From positions 52,209,809-52,273,808 of the forward strand of contig OZ024861.1 of NCBI GenBank assembly GCA_964017155.1: a stretch of DNA of 64,000 bases, in the 5' to 3' direction. This document shows positions 41,937 through 53,400 of this stretch, in pieces. This DNA is from Oasisia sp. SBJ-2009. Taxonomy: Eukaryota > Annelida > Polychaeta > Sabellida > Siboglinidae. The notes below the pieces were generated by a model. It saw only the letters and a program-made list of their open reading frames with translations, did not search any database and was not told the origin of the DNA. The position numbers were made by a program, and so were the translations under genes. Each line of letters starts with the position of its first letter. Within the stretch, counting starts at the first letter, position 1.

Positions 41937-44900
41937 TCATCATCATCATGCTGTCGGTCGCGAAGCGACAAAGACTGCTTCTATCACTTGACTGTTGCTC
42001 TCCATTTATCTCTCTGCTGTGAGAGTGATGTCCAGGAGTCGATCTTTTATGTCTCTCAGCTTCAGGTTTCTCTTGATGGTATCCTTGAACCGGAGACGAG
42101 GGCGCCCTCTCTTTCTCTGACCAGAAGACAGTTGGGAGTAGAGAACCTGCTTTGGTAGCCTGTCTGGTGACATCCTAATGAGGTGTCCAGTCCACCGGAG
42201 ATTCTTTCTGATCAGAAGATCTTCCATAGATGGCAGCCCTGTCCGTTCGAGTATTTCCTTGTTTGTCACTTTGTCCTTCCAGGTTATCCTCATGATCGAT
42301 CGCAGATGTCGCATCATGAAGGCATGCAGCTTTTTCACCTGTCGTCTGTACACTGTCCAGGCCTCGGCTCCATATAGGAGGGTGGACTGCACGGTATATC
42401 TGGCCTTTAACCCGCATGGACACATGGTGGTTGTTCCAGAGTCTCTGGCGTAGTCGGCCAAAAGATGCACTAGCCTTGGCCATCCTCCTCTGTATTTCAT
42501 CGTCAATGCATCCATCACTTGATATAGTGCTTCCGAGGTAGGTGAATTCCAGAACAGAGTTCAACTTGTTTCCATCAACCATGATATCCTCCTCTCGGGT
42601 TCTTGTAGAGTTGGGTTGGTACAGCACCTCGGTCTTCTTGATGTTAATCTTCAGGCCAAACTTCTTTGACGCATTGGAGAAAGCATCCACTACATTCTGC
42701 ATCTCTTCAACAGAGTGTGCAACCAGTGCACTGTCATCTGCGAATAGCAGCTCTCTCATCAGTATCCGAGTAGTCTTGGTCTTCGCTCTGACGTGTGCGA
42801 CGTTGAATAGGTCAGCGCTCTGTCTGGACTGTATGTAGACGCCATCCCCCATGTCTCGGAAAGCATCATCGAGCATTGCTGATAGGAAGATGGAGAACAG
42901 CGTGGGGGCCAGTACACATCCTTGCTTGACCCCATTTGTGACACTGGACGATTCTGAGACTTCTCCTCCAACACTAACATTCGCCATCATTCCGGTATGT
43001 AGTGACTCGATCATTGTTGTGAACTTCTCTGGGCATCCATACCTCCTCAGTAGCTGCCATAGCCCGGTCCTCCCAACTGCATCTAACGCTTTGCTGAAGT
43101 CGACAAATACCATGTACAGTGGTCGGTCCTGCTCAATGCACTTTTCTTGTAGTTGTCGGAGACAAAATATCATATCCACGGTGCTCCGGTTACCTCTGAA
43201 ACCACATTGAGTCTCTGGAACTACCTATGGTGTTATGTGGGTAGATAGTCTGTTGAGTAGGATCCTGGCGAAGATCTTGCCTGCTATGGAAAGACGAGAG
43301 CTTCCTCTATAGTTCCCATAGTCTGTTCGATCGCCTTTCTTGTAGATGGTTACAATGCTGGCATCTTTCCATGCTTGTGGTACAGAACCCACCTCCCAGG
43401 CATTGGTGATTAGTTGGTGCAGTCTGCTGAACAGATTGTCTCCTCCGTGCTTCCATACTTCTGCAGGAATACCATCTCCTCCAGATGCTTTGCCATCTTT
43501 CAGGCCGGCGATTGCTTTAGCCATCTCATCCATAGTTAGAATCTCATCTAGGCTTGTCTTGATAATGCGCTGCGGGATGTTTTCCAAAGCTTCATGATCT
43601 ATGTCTCCATGGACGTTGAGTAGCTTCTGGAAGTGTTCACTCCATCTTGCCACAACTCTCTTGCTGTCAGAGAAGGTCTCCATTCCATCTGCTGATTTCA
43701 GTTGAACAGGTCCCTTCTTTTTGGGTCCCCACACTTCCTTCAGTCCATTGTAGAAGCCCTTCATGTTGTTACTGTCAGCAGCTCTCTGCAGCTCCACTGC
43801 CTTCCTTTCCTACCAGTCTGACTTCAGTGCACGGGTGTGTTTTTGTAGTAGTCTGCAGGCGTCTTTATATGCTGCAGTGGTGGATCTAGTGCTCCTGGTT
43901 TGCAGCACTCTCTGGTGGGCTTGGTTTCTTCTGCTCATAAGAGTTTGTAGCTCCTGGTCGATGGGGTCGAACCAGTCCTGGTGTTTTCTGTCTGGCTTGC
44001 CAAGATATGTCTTGGCTGTGTTGTACACGACCTGTTGCAGAGCTTCCCATTCCTCGTCTAGTGTTGAGTTTTCCTTCTCCCATTGGGCGAGAGCACTGTC
44101 CATCTCCTGCTCAAAACTCTCCCTATGGCTGGTGGTACTTAGTTTTGCTGTGTTGAGCTTGGTCGGCTTACTTGTTCCTTGCCTGCTGTGCTTTTGTCGT
44201 ACTCTGAAAGCCACTTTTGACCTCAGCATCTGGTGATCGGTCCAACAGTTTGCTCCACGCATGGCTCGGGTACTGTGGATGTCCATCTTATCGCGACACC
44301 TCGTGATGATGAAGTCGATCATATGCCAGTGTTTCGAACGAGGATGCATCCAGGTGGTCTTGTGTTCATCCTTCTGCTTGAACATGGTGTTCGTCACTAT
44401 CAGCTCGAACTCAGGGCACAGAGCCAGTAGAAGCTCGCCATTGGAGTTGCATTTCCCAATCCCATGTTTGCCCATGACCAAGGGCCACTTGTCATTGTCT
44501 CTTCCTATCCTCGCATTGAAGTTTCCTATCAGCAGTAGCTTTTCTGTACGAGGGATGCCACTGAGCACACTTGCCAGCTGGTTGTAGAAGGCCTCCTTGT
44601 TTTCGTCTGGGTTTGTCATTGTCGGAGCATACACGCTGATAATTGTAGCAAAGTTGTCCTTGCTCAGAGGTAGTCTCATCGTCATGATTCTGTCACTTAT
44701 TGGCCGAGGCATTTCTGTCAGTTTTGTGACGATATCCTTTTTGATAGCAAAGCCCACTCCGGCCTCCCTTCTTTTTCCTTCGGGTTTGCCACTCAAGAAG
44801 AAAGAGTATTCCAAGTCGTTGAGACTACCAGACTCTGAGAACCTTGTTTCACATAGGGCGGCGATGTCGATGTTGTATTTGGCAAGTTCCATTGCTACTA

Positions 44901-45455
44901 GTGCCGTACGTCTTTCTGGTCGGTTAGCTCCTTCTCGGTCGAGGAGAGTCATGACGTTCCATTGTCCAATTGTCAGTAGTTGTCTTCTTTGTCTTCTTCT
45001 TCCTAGCTGATTTTCCACTGTCGATGGAAGATGAGGTCGAGCAGCGCGGTCCTTGGTAACCCGGGCGACGGCCGATCCGGTATCATGTTTCGTGCAGTTG
45101 TACATTTCATGGAAGCTGCTAGCAAAAATTGTTGAAGTGCCGCTGGCTTTTGCAAGTTACTAGCAACACTCTCTCGGGGAACAAATAGAGGTCTCACACC
45201 GGCAAGAACATGTCAAGACAGGCGCAAACTATTTGTCCCTGCAGTGGCTGGTCGAGAGATGTTGGGAGTTCCATACATCAACCGCCCTTGATGCTGCCAC
45301 AGTGACATGGTTTTCTGGTTAGGGTTTGCTCCCTTAGCCTTCGGTTCTGACAAGAACCTGTACCACAAGGCAGTGGTTTACAGCTCTGCATGGCAGGGGC
45401 GTCAAACTCCCTGAGGTATTGCAATACCTGCATTGCAATACCTGCACACCACAGG
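41937..45455 (-). mobile_element. Full-length APE-type LINE (RTE-like) with 15-bp TSD
   Basis: Flanked by identical TATTAAAAGGATGCA at 41922-41936 and 45456-45470, which fixes both ends. The - strand order is: 5' region 45455-45106; apurinic-type endonuclease from ATG 45105 (IGQWNVMTLLDREG, FNARIGRDNDKW, TDHQML); reverse transcriptase (YRGSSRLSIAGKIF, FVDFSKALDAVGR, NGVKQGCVLAP, LLFADDSALVAH); and C-terminal region to about 42006. The 3' end is a CATCAT microsatellite. The single ORF is broken by a TAG for Trp near 43,810, a TAG for Glu near 43,225 and a small deletion near 42,390, so this copy is recently inserted but not coding-competent. Homologues are often mislabelled 'craniofacial development protein 2-like'. 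The clade is uncertain. Confidence 0.9.
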
Positions 45456-45470
45456 TATTAAAAGGATGCA

Positions 45471-46858
45471 CACATCATGTAACATCCTTCAAAAATTAAA
45501 ATCGAAGATACTACAGCCGCCAAGCTTCTCACATATTTTACATACATATCCACACACAACGTTACAAATAAACTTGCATTCCTCTAACGAAGACAATTCA
45601 GAAAACAAACGCGCACATCTCTACGTCAACTTCTTCGGCGGCTGACCGTAAAACCGCTATATAAGTTAGCTTTACACAAACTACCTTTAGACGGTGCGTT
45701 TGCGCGCGTAAATATTTATGAACTTTACTTAGGACCTACTGCATTCGCACGCGCGAAATAGTTTTATTACTTATAAATAATATAATAACAATTAATTATT
45801 ATCATCAATGTACATGATCTGTAGGAAATTATAAATTTTATTATAATATAATATTTTATTTCATATCCATAATTGTTTGTGACGCATCACAACATACTGT
45901 TATTAAAAAGTTTTGCAATGAAAAGTGTATGTGAGAGAGAGAGAGAAAGACCGTGCGCGTGTATGTGAACGTGCGCGCGTGCGTGTGTATGTGAACGTAG
46001 ATGTGTACATACCTTGGGTGAATAGAAATCTATTTGTAGATTTGTGCCGTTTTAGTTGACACTTGGCTGGCTGGCGTCTGTTTGTAAATGTTGTAAATAT
46101 CGAGAAAAGAACAACTTAAGCAGTATTCACTAATTCAGTTGCCGCTATACATATAGCCTAGAATTCAACGGGGAATGTAGATCCAGTTCTCAATACGAAT
46201 TTGGTGGATATCTGAAGAAATATAGTGCTCAAATCGATCCGAAGTCCGGGGTTACCATGGTCATGGTGATCAGCAAGCCGTCAACTTACCCTTTCTACGT
46301 TGCTGAGCTGTGATGTGTTTCGACACCTCACCGATGTGGCAAAAACAAAGCCGACATTCCGGCTCAACAACTCTGCGAACGACGAGTCGACTGCGTTAAC
46401 TTGCCAAGGAAGCTAGAATAGCCAATTCTTTAATATTCCCTCTGATTCGGTACCGCCTTTTTATGAAATCGTTTAGCGACATTCCCGGATATGACGTCGA
46501 CTGTCTTGATTATGACGTTATGTGTGTGACGTCATGAAACGTCGTCACATTGGCGGCAGCCTTTCGAGACGCAGCTGTAGGTTGGAGGTAAAAGCGCCCT
46601 GTCTTGTCTATTCAAGAAGATGGTCGACCCTCCAGACAACTTCTCAAGACCCGCCCCTGTAAAATGTGTATATAACAACTATAAAGTATTCTGGCTCCAA
46701 CTATAAAGTATTCTGGCTCCTATGGTCGGGAGGAGAGTAAACTCTTTTCAGTGTTGAAGCACTGGAAAATCACATCTCCTCCTTCCCGAAATGGGTTGGA
46801 AGTTCGGTGGCCATCCTTTATCATCCCTTACTATATCTTCCCATCCCTTACAATCCAT
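45471..46858. other. Gene-free; possible CRE/TATA promoter-like cluster
   Basis: TGACGTCA (a perfect CRE) at 46527-46534, a nearby ATGACGTCG, a GTATATAAC at about 46,668 and a duplicated CAACTATAAAGTATTCTGGC (about 46,677 and 46,699) suggest an old promoter or LTR, but no ORF follows. Confidence 0.3.
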
Positions 46859-46921
46859 TGTGTGTGTGTGTGTGTGTGTGCGCGCGCGCGCGCGCGCGCG
46901 CGCGCGCGCGCGCGCATGCAT
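46859..46921. repeat. Alternating (TG)n(CG)n tract, Z-DNA-prone
   Basis: An uninterrupted pyrimidine-purine alternation of about 60 bp: roughly 10 TG steps, then about 17 CG steps, then CATGCATG. CpG-rich alternation of this length is rare in methylated animal DNA. Confidence 0.95.
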
Positions 46922-47540
46922 GTCTGTGTTTATGTGATTTTGAGCTGTTTACAATTAATTCTTGACTGTTGCTCCTAATCCCCATACCAGTGGAGTGGTA
47001 GAAAATGTACTTTGTAAATTGTATGCATGTAGTCCACGTCTTATATGGCCAACCCTTCAGCAAACCCAAAGTGACCTTATAAGGCAGATGGCCTCTGGTG
47101 AGGGGAAACATCGATAAATGCCCCTGTTTCAAGGCAAACTGGCCGCTCCTGTTTAAGCATACACATACATTGTCAACATTCCAGACATCTAACATTGCAA
47201 CAATACCTTCTACGTGATGTTTTGTCAAAAACGACGGCTGTGTATTCTTAATTTGTTTTTGACTTGTGGTTAAAGATTGCAGTTTTTGACTAGCGATTGG
47301 CTGAAGAGGGGAAGATTCTTCATCCAACCCTGATTATTGGCCACATTAGCCGAATGGGCGCTAGTGAGACGTAGTTTGTATTAGAAAATGCTATTGCAAT
47401 GAAAATGTGGCCGTAAAATCCGGGTGGCCGATGACGAGGGGACCGTATAAGAAGGAGACTTCTGTTTATGCATCAAGTTGCAGAGTGTATAAAGCATCTG
47501 CAAATTCAATATGTACACATCGCGCTGTGTATTCACATAA
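46922..47540. other. Gene-free region
   Basis: No supported feature. The long - strand ORF here reads through the CG tract. Confidence 0.3.
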
Positions 47541-47607
<67 letters not shown>

Positions 47608-47684
47608 TGTATTGTATTGTATTGTATTGTATTGTATTGTATTGTATTGTATTGTATTGTATTGTATTGTATTGTATTGTATTA
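47541..47684. repeat. (TA)n followed by (TGTAT)n microsatellites
   Basis: A (TA) run to about 47,602, then about 16 copies of a TGTAT pentamer to 47,684. All overlapping ORFs are repeat artefacts. Confidence 0.97.
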
Positions 47685-47689
47685 GGCAC

Positions 47690-48060
47690 CCGGTGTGACA
47701 AAATAAGGCTGAATTGTGCGTTTTATGGTACAAGGATGAAATTCGGCACACAGAGCATATAAAGCAAATACAGATATTTGGATATGGGGTCATCTCAGAT
47801 TTTGCCATAGGAGGCGTTGGCGGTCATTTTCAAGATTGTCGCCGAAATCCTATTTACTTCATAACTTAATAACAGCGCTTTTTAGGGTCGACGATTTCAA
47901 ATGTTACTTATGGCCTTCTCCAAGACTCTATTCTAACATTTTTAAAGATGGCATTCGCTAAAATCAATGCTCACATATCTTAACGAATGTGGCATATGAA
48001 ATCGTAATTGTTATCTTCAAGATTTCAAGAATTTACTGCTAAAAAGTGATGTTTCACTAT
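47690..48060 (+). repeat. Isolated end of the long-TIR transposon family
   Basis: GCACCCGGTGTGACAAAATA, then AATTGTGCGTTTTATGGTAC, and later modules of the AAGATGG type align with 16625-16960, with divergence. No opposite end is visible, so this is a solo or truncated copy sitting directly against the pentamer microsatellite. Confidence 0.7.
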
Positions 48061-48195
48061 CCTGCAGTTGTAACGTGCGTAATTGGAGCCTGGAACCGCC
48101 GAAAATATATGGTGGAATAGCAATTTCAAATAAATGTTTTAATATTTTACGAATGGTGACTGACGATACCTATCCTGGAGGCGCTTTCTGCAGAA

Positions 48196-48310
48196 GAGTG
48201 TCTGGTCGGTGAGTGTCTGGTCGGTGAGTGTCTGGTCGGTGAGTGTCTGGTCGGTGAGTGTCTGGTCGGTGAGTGTCTGGTCGGTGAGTGTCTGGTCGGT
48301 GAGTGTCTCC
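48196..48310. repeat. 15-bp minisatellite, seven identical units
   Basis: GAGTGTCTGGTCGGT repeated seven times without a mismatch, plus a partial unit. Perfect identity implies recent expansion. The unit contains GGTGAGT, a donor-like string. Confidence 0.95.
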
Positions 48311-50254
48311 TACTGCTCCTCTGACGTCATAACATGCACCATTCGTTCACACGCTGGCTCGGTTATTATAAACGCCGACACTTTCGTTTGAGATGGGTGG
48401 GGAGGGCTGAGGGCCCAGCTATGTGATGTCGGAGTACGTCGGCGCCTGATTAAGTTAACTCCTTGTGCAATTCGGCACCACGTACGACGTCTGTATCAAG
48501 TGAAGCCCCAACAGTGAGAGACTGAGACAGAAATGTACACGTTTCAGCGGCTTTTTATTTGAAGCACGACTATTACGTTTGTCGTCCACAATCCTCGACA
48601 CAAAGAAAAATGACAAAATCGATCATTAACGTAGTCCGAGACTAACCAGTTCGCTAGCTGTGACAACCACACACGTACACACTGCGCCGACGACACCACG
48701 TGGCGCCGCCTACCGCGGAACATTGCTACGACATCTGACAACACAGGGTCGCTGACAGTCACGTGACACAATGCGGCAGCCGACGGAGTCAGCCGAGTTC
48801 ACCTTAATCACCCCCCCCCCCCCAACCCACCCGAGATCAGCAGAATAGAACAATTACAGCACCTCTATGGGTGGCCCCATGAGTTTGCAGTCTAACAAAC
48901 GTACATTGTATTGTGTGCTTTAGTTAACGTTTCACTCCACAGATGGTACCACTGTAGCAATTTGTTTTCCAGCACAACAGACAGTAGAAGGTAAGTGTGT
49001 ATCAAACTTACATATTACACCTGACCTGACAACTTGACTACCCCCACACAACATATAACCCTAAAGGCAGCGTAGGTCGATCGCTCTATTACGAGATAAA
49101 CTCAGAGAAAAATAGTTTCAAATCATGTGTTTTGGGCGGAATTATTGATATAATTATATATTATCAACTTGAATTTTAAACTAAGACATTAGCCACACAC
49201 CTGGGGGTAAACCATGATGTAGACCAGCAATGGTCTCCTTAAAAATGCGGTCTGCCAAAACATAATATAAATGGTCGACACATGCTGCCTTTAGGGATAT
49301 AATTATTACACTGTATACAATTTTGTTGATTTGCAAACTTATGTGACAACCCATAAGACTGATTGAAATCACCAATCAATAATACAGTCAAACAATTTAT
49401 TCTACCAACATCAGCATTAAACAAGACTGCTAACATTTTGCATTAACAGGTCTGCCTCGGCGTAAACCGTTGAACATCTATTCAGGTTTTGCCTTCGACA
49501 ACTGGATTTGAATACTGATTTCACCACAGTAGGACCATTGTAGAAAAGAATAAATTAATCTGGGCATCTCATGTAAACATTAACACTACCTTAATTAATA
49601 TGCCCCAGTAACAAACAGCAAGTGTCTAGTTCAGGACTCCAACTAGCCTTTAAATCAGTCATTTCCTTTCTCTGTTCTTGTCCTAATATCATTGTACGGT
49701 AAAACTAATAATGCCCCAATAATTGTATCAATTGCACATAGCTTACAATTAACCTTGTCATAATTATTACACAAAACAATCCGAGCGCGGATGCAACAGG
49801 ACGCATTTGAAAAAGAAAAGTCGTAACAAAACTGAAAAGTTCCTGGCAAGGAGCCACTGCTTCCATGCAGGAGAAACACAGACAATCCAGATCTGAACCC
49901 AGCTGTCATTCGTCAATTAGAACCTCCCTATTGGCCATTTAGAAATATTTTCAACTTTGTTATGCAACGCGAATTTGTGTGTGTTATTTACGAAAGTGCT
50001 GAGGCTGTCGCTGGCAATAGCAGATGTGTTCGAAACATGACGCGCCATGTCACATTTTAGAATTTTCACTACCAGTTCTTTCGCTACTGCTCAGACTCAC
50101 ACAGTCGTCCGCTGGCGCTTATTGACAACACTAGCTGCCGCATTGTGCACACGCAAGGTCACATGACCTCCTGGTCACGGCCTTGACCTAGACCCACAGC
50201 TGACACGAGGCCAGTGACCAGGCTAAGTTATTCCCGCGTCTCCGTCCGGTATGT
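48311..50254. other. Intergenic and probable macoilin 3' UTR
   Basis: Includes a C13 run near 48,811 and no ORF of note. On the - strand an AATAAA (TTTATT on +) near 49,397 is a candidate polyadenylation signal about 850 nt after the macoilin stop. Confidence 0.4.
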
Positions 50255-50475
50255 CTACTGAGATATCTTGGGCATGTAGTCGGAGGCGTTTGGGTTGAGT
50301 CTGGACATGGAGAGGACGTCCGGCTCTGTGTTGGGGGTCGTGAACTTGGAGGAGAAATGGGGCGAGGAGTCGGTGGAGATGGTCGTGAAGTTGGTGGTGG
50401 TTGGCATGAGGGCGAGGACCTCCGCGATCTGCGCCTTCAGGTCACTGATCTCAGCGTTCTTCTGGAGCACCAGAC
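50255..50475 (-). CDS. MACO1: Macoilin exon J (C-terminus)
   Basis: Acceptor TTTAG|GTCTGG, 72 codons, stop TAG at 50255-50257. It contains the end of the coiled coil (ISDLKAQIAEVLALMP) and a Ser/Thr-rich tail. Confidence 0.92.
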
Positions 50476-53400
50476 CTAAACACACAAACACACGAGTGAC
50501 AGTGACACAAGACCTGTAACACACAAACACATGAGTGACAGTGACACAAGACCTGTAACACACAAACACATGAGTGACAGTGACACAAGACCTGTAACAC
50601 ACAAACACATGAGTGACAGTGACACAAGACCTGTAACACACAAACACACGAGTGACAGTGACACAAGACCTGTAACACACAAACACACGAGTGACAGTGA
50701 CACAAGACCTGTAACACACAAACACATGAGTGACAGTGACACAAGACCTGTAACACACAAACACATGAGTGACAGTGACACAAGACCTGTAACACACAAA
50801 CACATGAGTGACAGTGACACAAGACCTGTAACACACAAAGACAGACTTGAAGCTGATGGGGATCATCAACCCGGAGGATGCTCAGGACCACGCCAACTGG
50901 AGGAAGACAATTTGGAGAAACCACCACTGTTAAACAACAATGATAATTATACCAGTAATCAACTTAAATCCCTGCACTGCTAAGCTTAGACACACATAAA
51001 CGCATGGAGAGGAGGTAGGTGCTTATCATGTCAGCTCAAAGGAAAGGTGCTCTGCTCATGTGTTGCCCTGGCATACATGTATGGCCTAGAGATAGCACTG
51101 ACAGAGAAACAACAAGAGAGAGTAGGTTTGTGAACATGAGTGGGTAAGAAGAACTTGAGTGGAGAGAACTGATAAAAAAGAATGGGGAACTGACTCAACT
51201 AAGGGTGGAGGGTGGAGTAAAGGAGAGTGAGTGCTTTAAGAAGCAAAAAGTGGAGGGAAAAGGAGGAAAGAAACCCTAGACTGCGATAGGAGGACTGTAG
51301 GGAGACTGGAGAAAGTATGGGAGAGGAATGGAGAACTAGATGGATGGAGGGAAGTGAAGAATATTGACAGAGGATTTCTGTGACGATATTGACACGATAC
51401 ACCTCTTTTTACTAAGTTGTGAGACGAGTCGTACCTTGGTGGATCTCCATCTGGCGTTTTGCTTCACCGAGTGCAGAGAAGAGATCGAGCTTGAGTCGGG
51501 TCTCCGCACTCAGACTGTTCTCCAGGTGAGTCGTCTTGTCCTGCATTGCCGCCAGCGCCGACATCAAGACCTCCGTGTCATTCTGAGCCTCCTTGTACTG
51601 ACGCAGGGTCTAAACAAGTGACACTTCTACATAATCAGTAGATTGTATTATACAGTTAGTGGCATTATGTATTACAACTTGCTGTTCTGTATATAAAACA
51701 AATACAGGTAAATAAATACTACAGTTTAAAGCAGACAACGATGTGAAATTTAACATGGTTTCTACCGCTGCAGCATATCATACTGTAGGTGGCGCCACCA
51801 ACCTGTGTCTCTCGGTCGAGCTGGCGGATCTGATCTTCACGAACTTTCAACTCTCTGCGAATCTGTTTAAGTTCACTCTCTAGTTCCTGCTGACGCGTCT
51901 TACACACCTCAGTACACTCGTTCCTGCAACAACAACACACCTCTTACACACCTCAGTACACTCGTTCCTGCAACAACAACACACGTCTTACACACCTCAG
52001 TACACTCGTTCCTGCAACAACACACCTCTTACACACCTCAGTACACTCGTTCCTGCAACAACAACACACCTCAGTACACTCGTTCCTGCAACAACAACAC
52101 ACGTCTTACACACCTCGGTACACTCGTTCCTGCAACAACAACACACCTCTTACACACCTCGGTACACTCGTTCCTGCAACAACAACACACGTCTTACACA
52201 CCTCGGTACACTCGTTCCTGCAACAACAACACACGTCTTACACACCTCGGTACACTCGTTCCTGCAACAACAACACACGTCTTACACACCTCGGTACACT
52301 CGTTCCTGCAACAACAACACACGTCTTACACACCTCGGTAAACTCGTTCCTGCAACAACAACACACGTCTTACACACCTCGGTACACTCGTTCCTGCAAC
52401 AACAACACACGTCTTACACACCTCGGTACACTCGTTCCTGCAACAACAACACACGTCTTACACACCTCGGTACACTCGTTCCTGCAACAACAACACACGT
52501 CTTACACACCTCGGTACACTCGTTCCTGCAACAACAACACACGTCTTACACACCTCGGTACACTCGTTCCTGCAACAACAACACACGTCTTACACACCTC
52601 GGTACACTCGTTCCTGCAACAACAACACACGTCTTACACACCTCGGTACACTCGTTCCTGCAACAACAACACACGTCTTACACACCTCGGTACACTCGTT
52701 CCTGCAACAACAACACACGTCTTACACACCTCGGTACACTCGTTCCTGCAACAACAACACACGTCTTACACACCTCGGTACACTCGTTCCTGCAACAACA
52801 ACACACGTCTTACACACCTCGGTACACTCGTTCCTGCAACAACAACACACGTCTTACACACCTCGGTACACTCGTTCCTGCAACAACAACATACGTCTTA
52901 CACACCTCAGTACACTCATTCCTACAACATCAAAGAATCTTTGTGGTGTTATTTTGAATGGAATTTATGAAAACTTGCAGTACTTAAAAGGACAGTGTAT
53001 AATAAGCATTTAGGAAGAGAACAGACCACCAGCTGTTGCTGGGGCTAGGCTACAGTTAGTACTGCAATTGCCCGTGTTTTCGACCTAAGATGGTGGGATT
53101 GGGGAGAGGTGAATGGTGACAGAATGCCTCACATCAACATTGCGTAATCTACCCAGTGCGCCAGTCATCAAAACTGAAACTGTTACTCTAGTTTATGTCA
53201 CTGAATTTGTTTTGGCGTTGTGACAAATGTCACAACTCCTGGTTCATGGTTTGGCAGTGTAACTGTTAGCGGAGGGGAAGACGCAAAACCAACATGAGTT
53301 GATGTATCCAAATGCCCTTCACATGGCACAGAAACAGGCATTCAACACATCACTGATGGTCATTACAGTACGACCAGTCGACAGGGGTTACAAATGTGCA

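Noticed and set aside
47381..47808. Tyr-Asn and Ile-Val-Leu-Tyr-Cys repeat ORFs
   Set aside because: Translations of the (TA)n and TGTAT pentamer microsatellites.
50451..50983. Repetitive ORFs (VCYRSCVTVT-type and SDSDTRPVTHKH-type)
   Set aside because: Three-frame translations of the 39-bp minisatellite; only the - strand exon J part (50255-50475) is coding.
51896..52925. CRISPR-like regular repeat array
   Set aside because: Units are contiguous without unique spacers, the genome is animal, and the unit derives from a splice junction.
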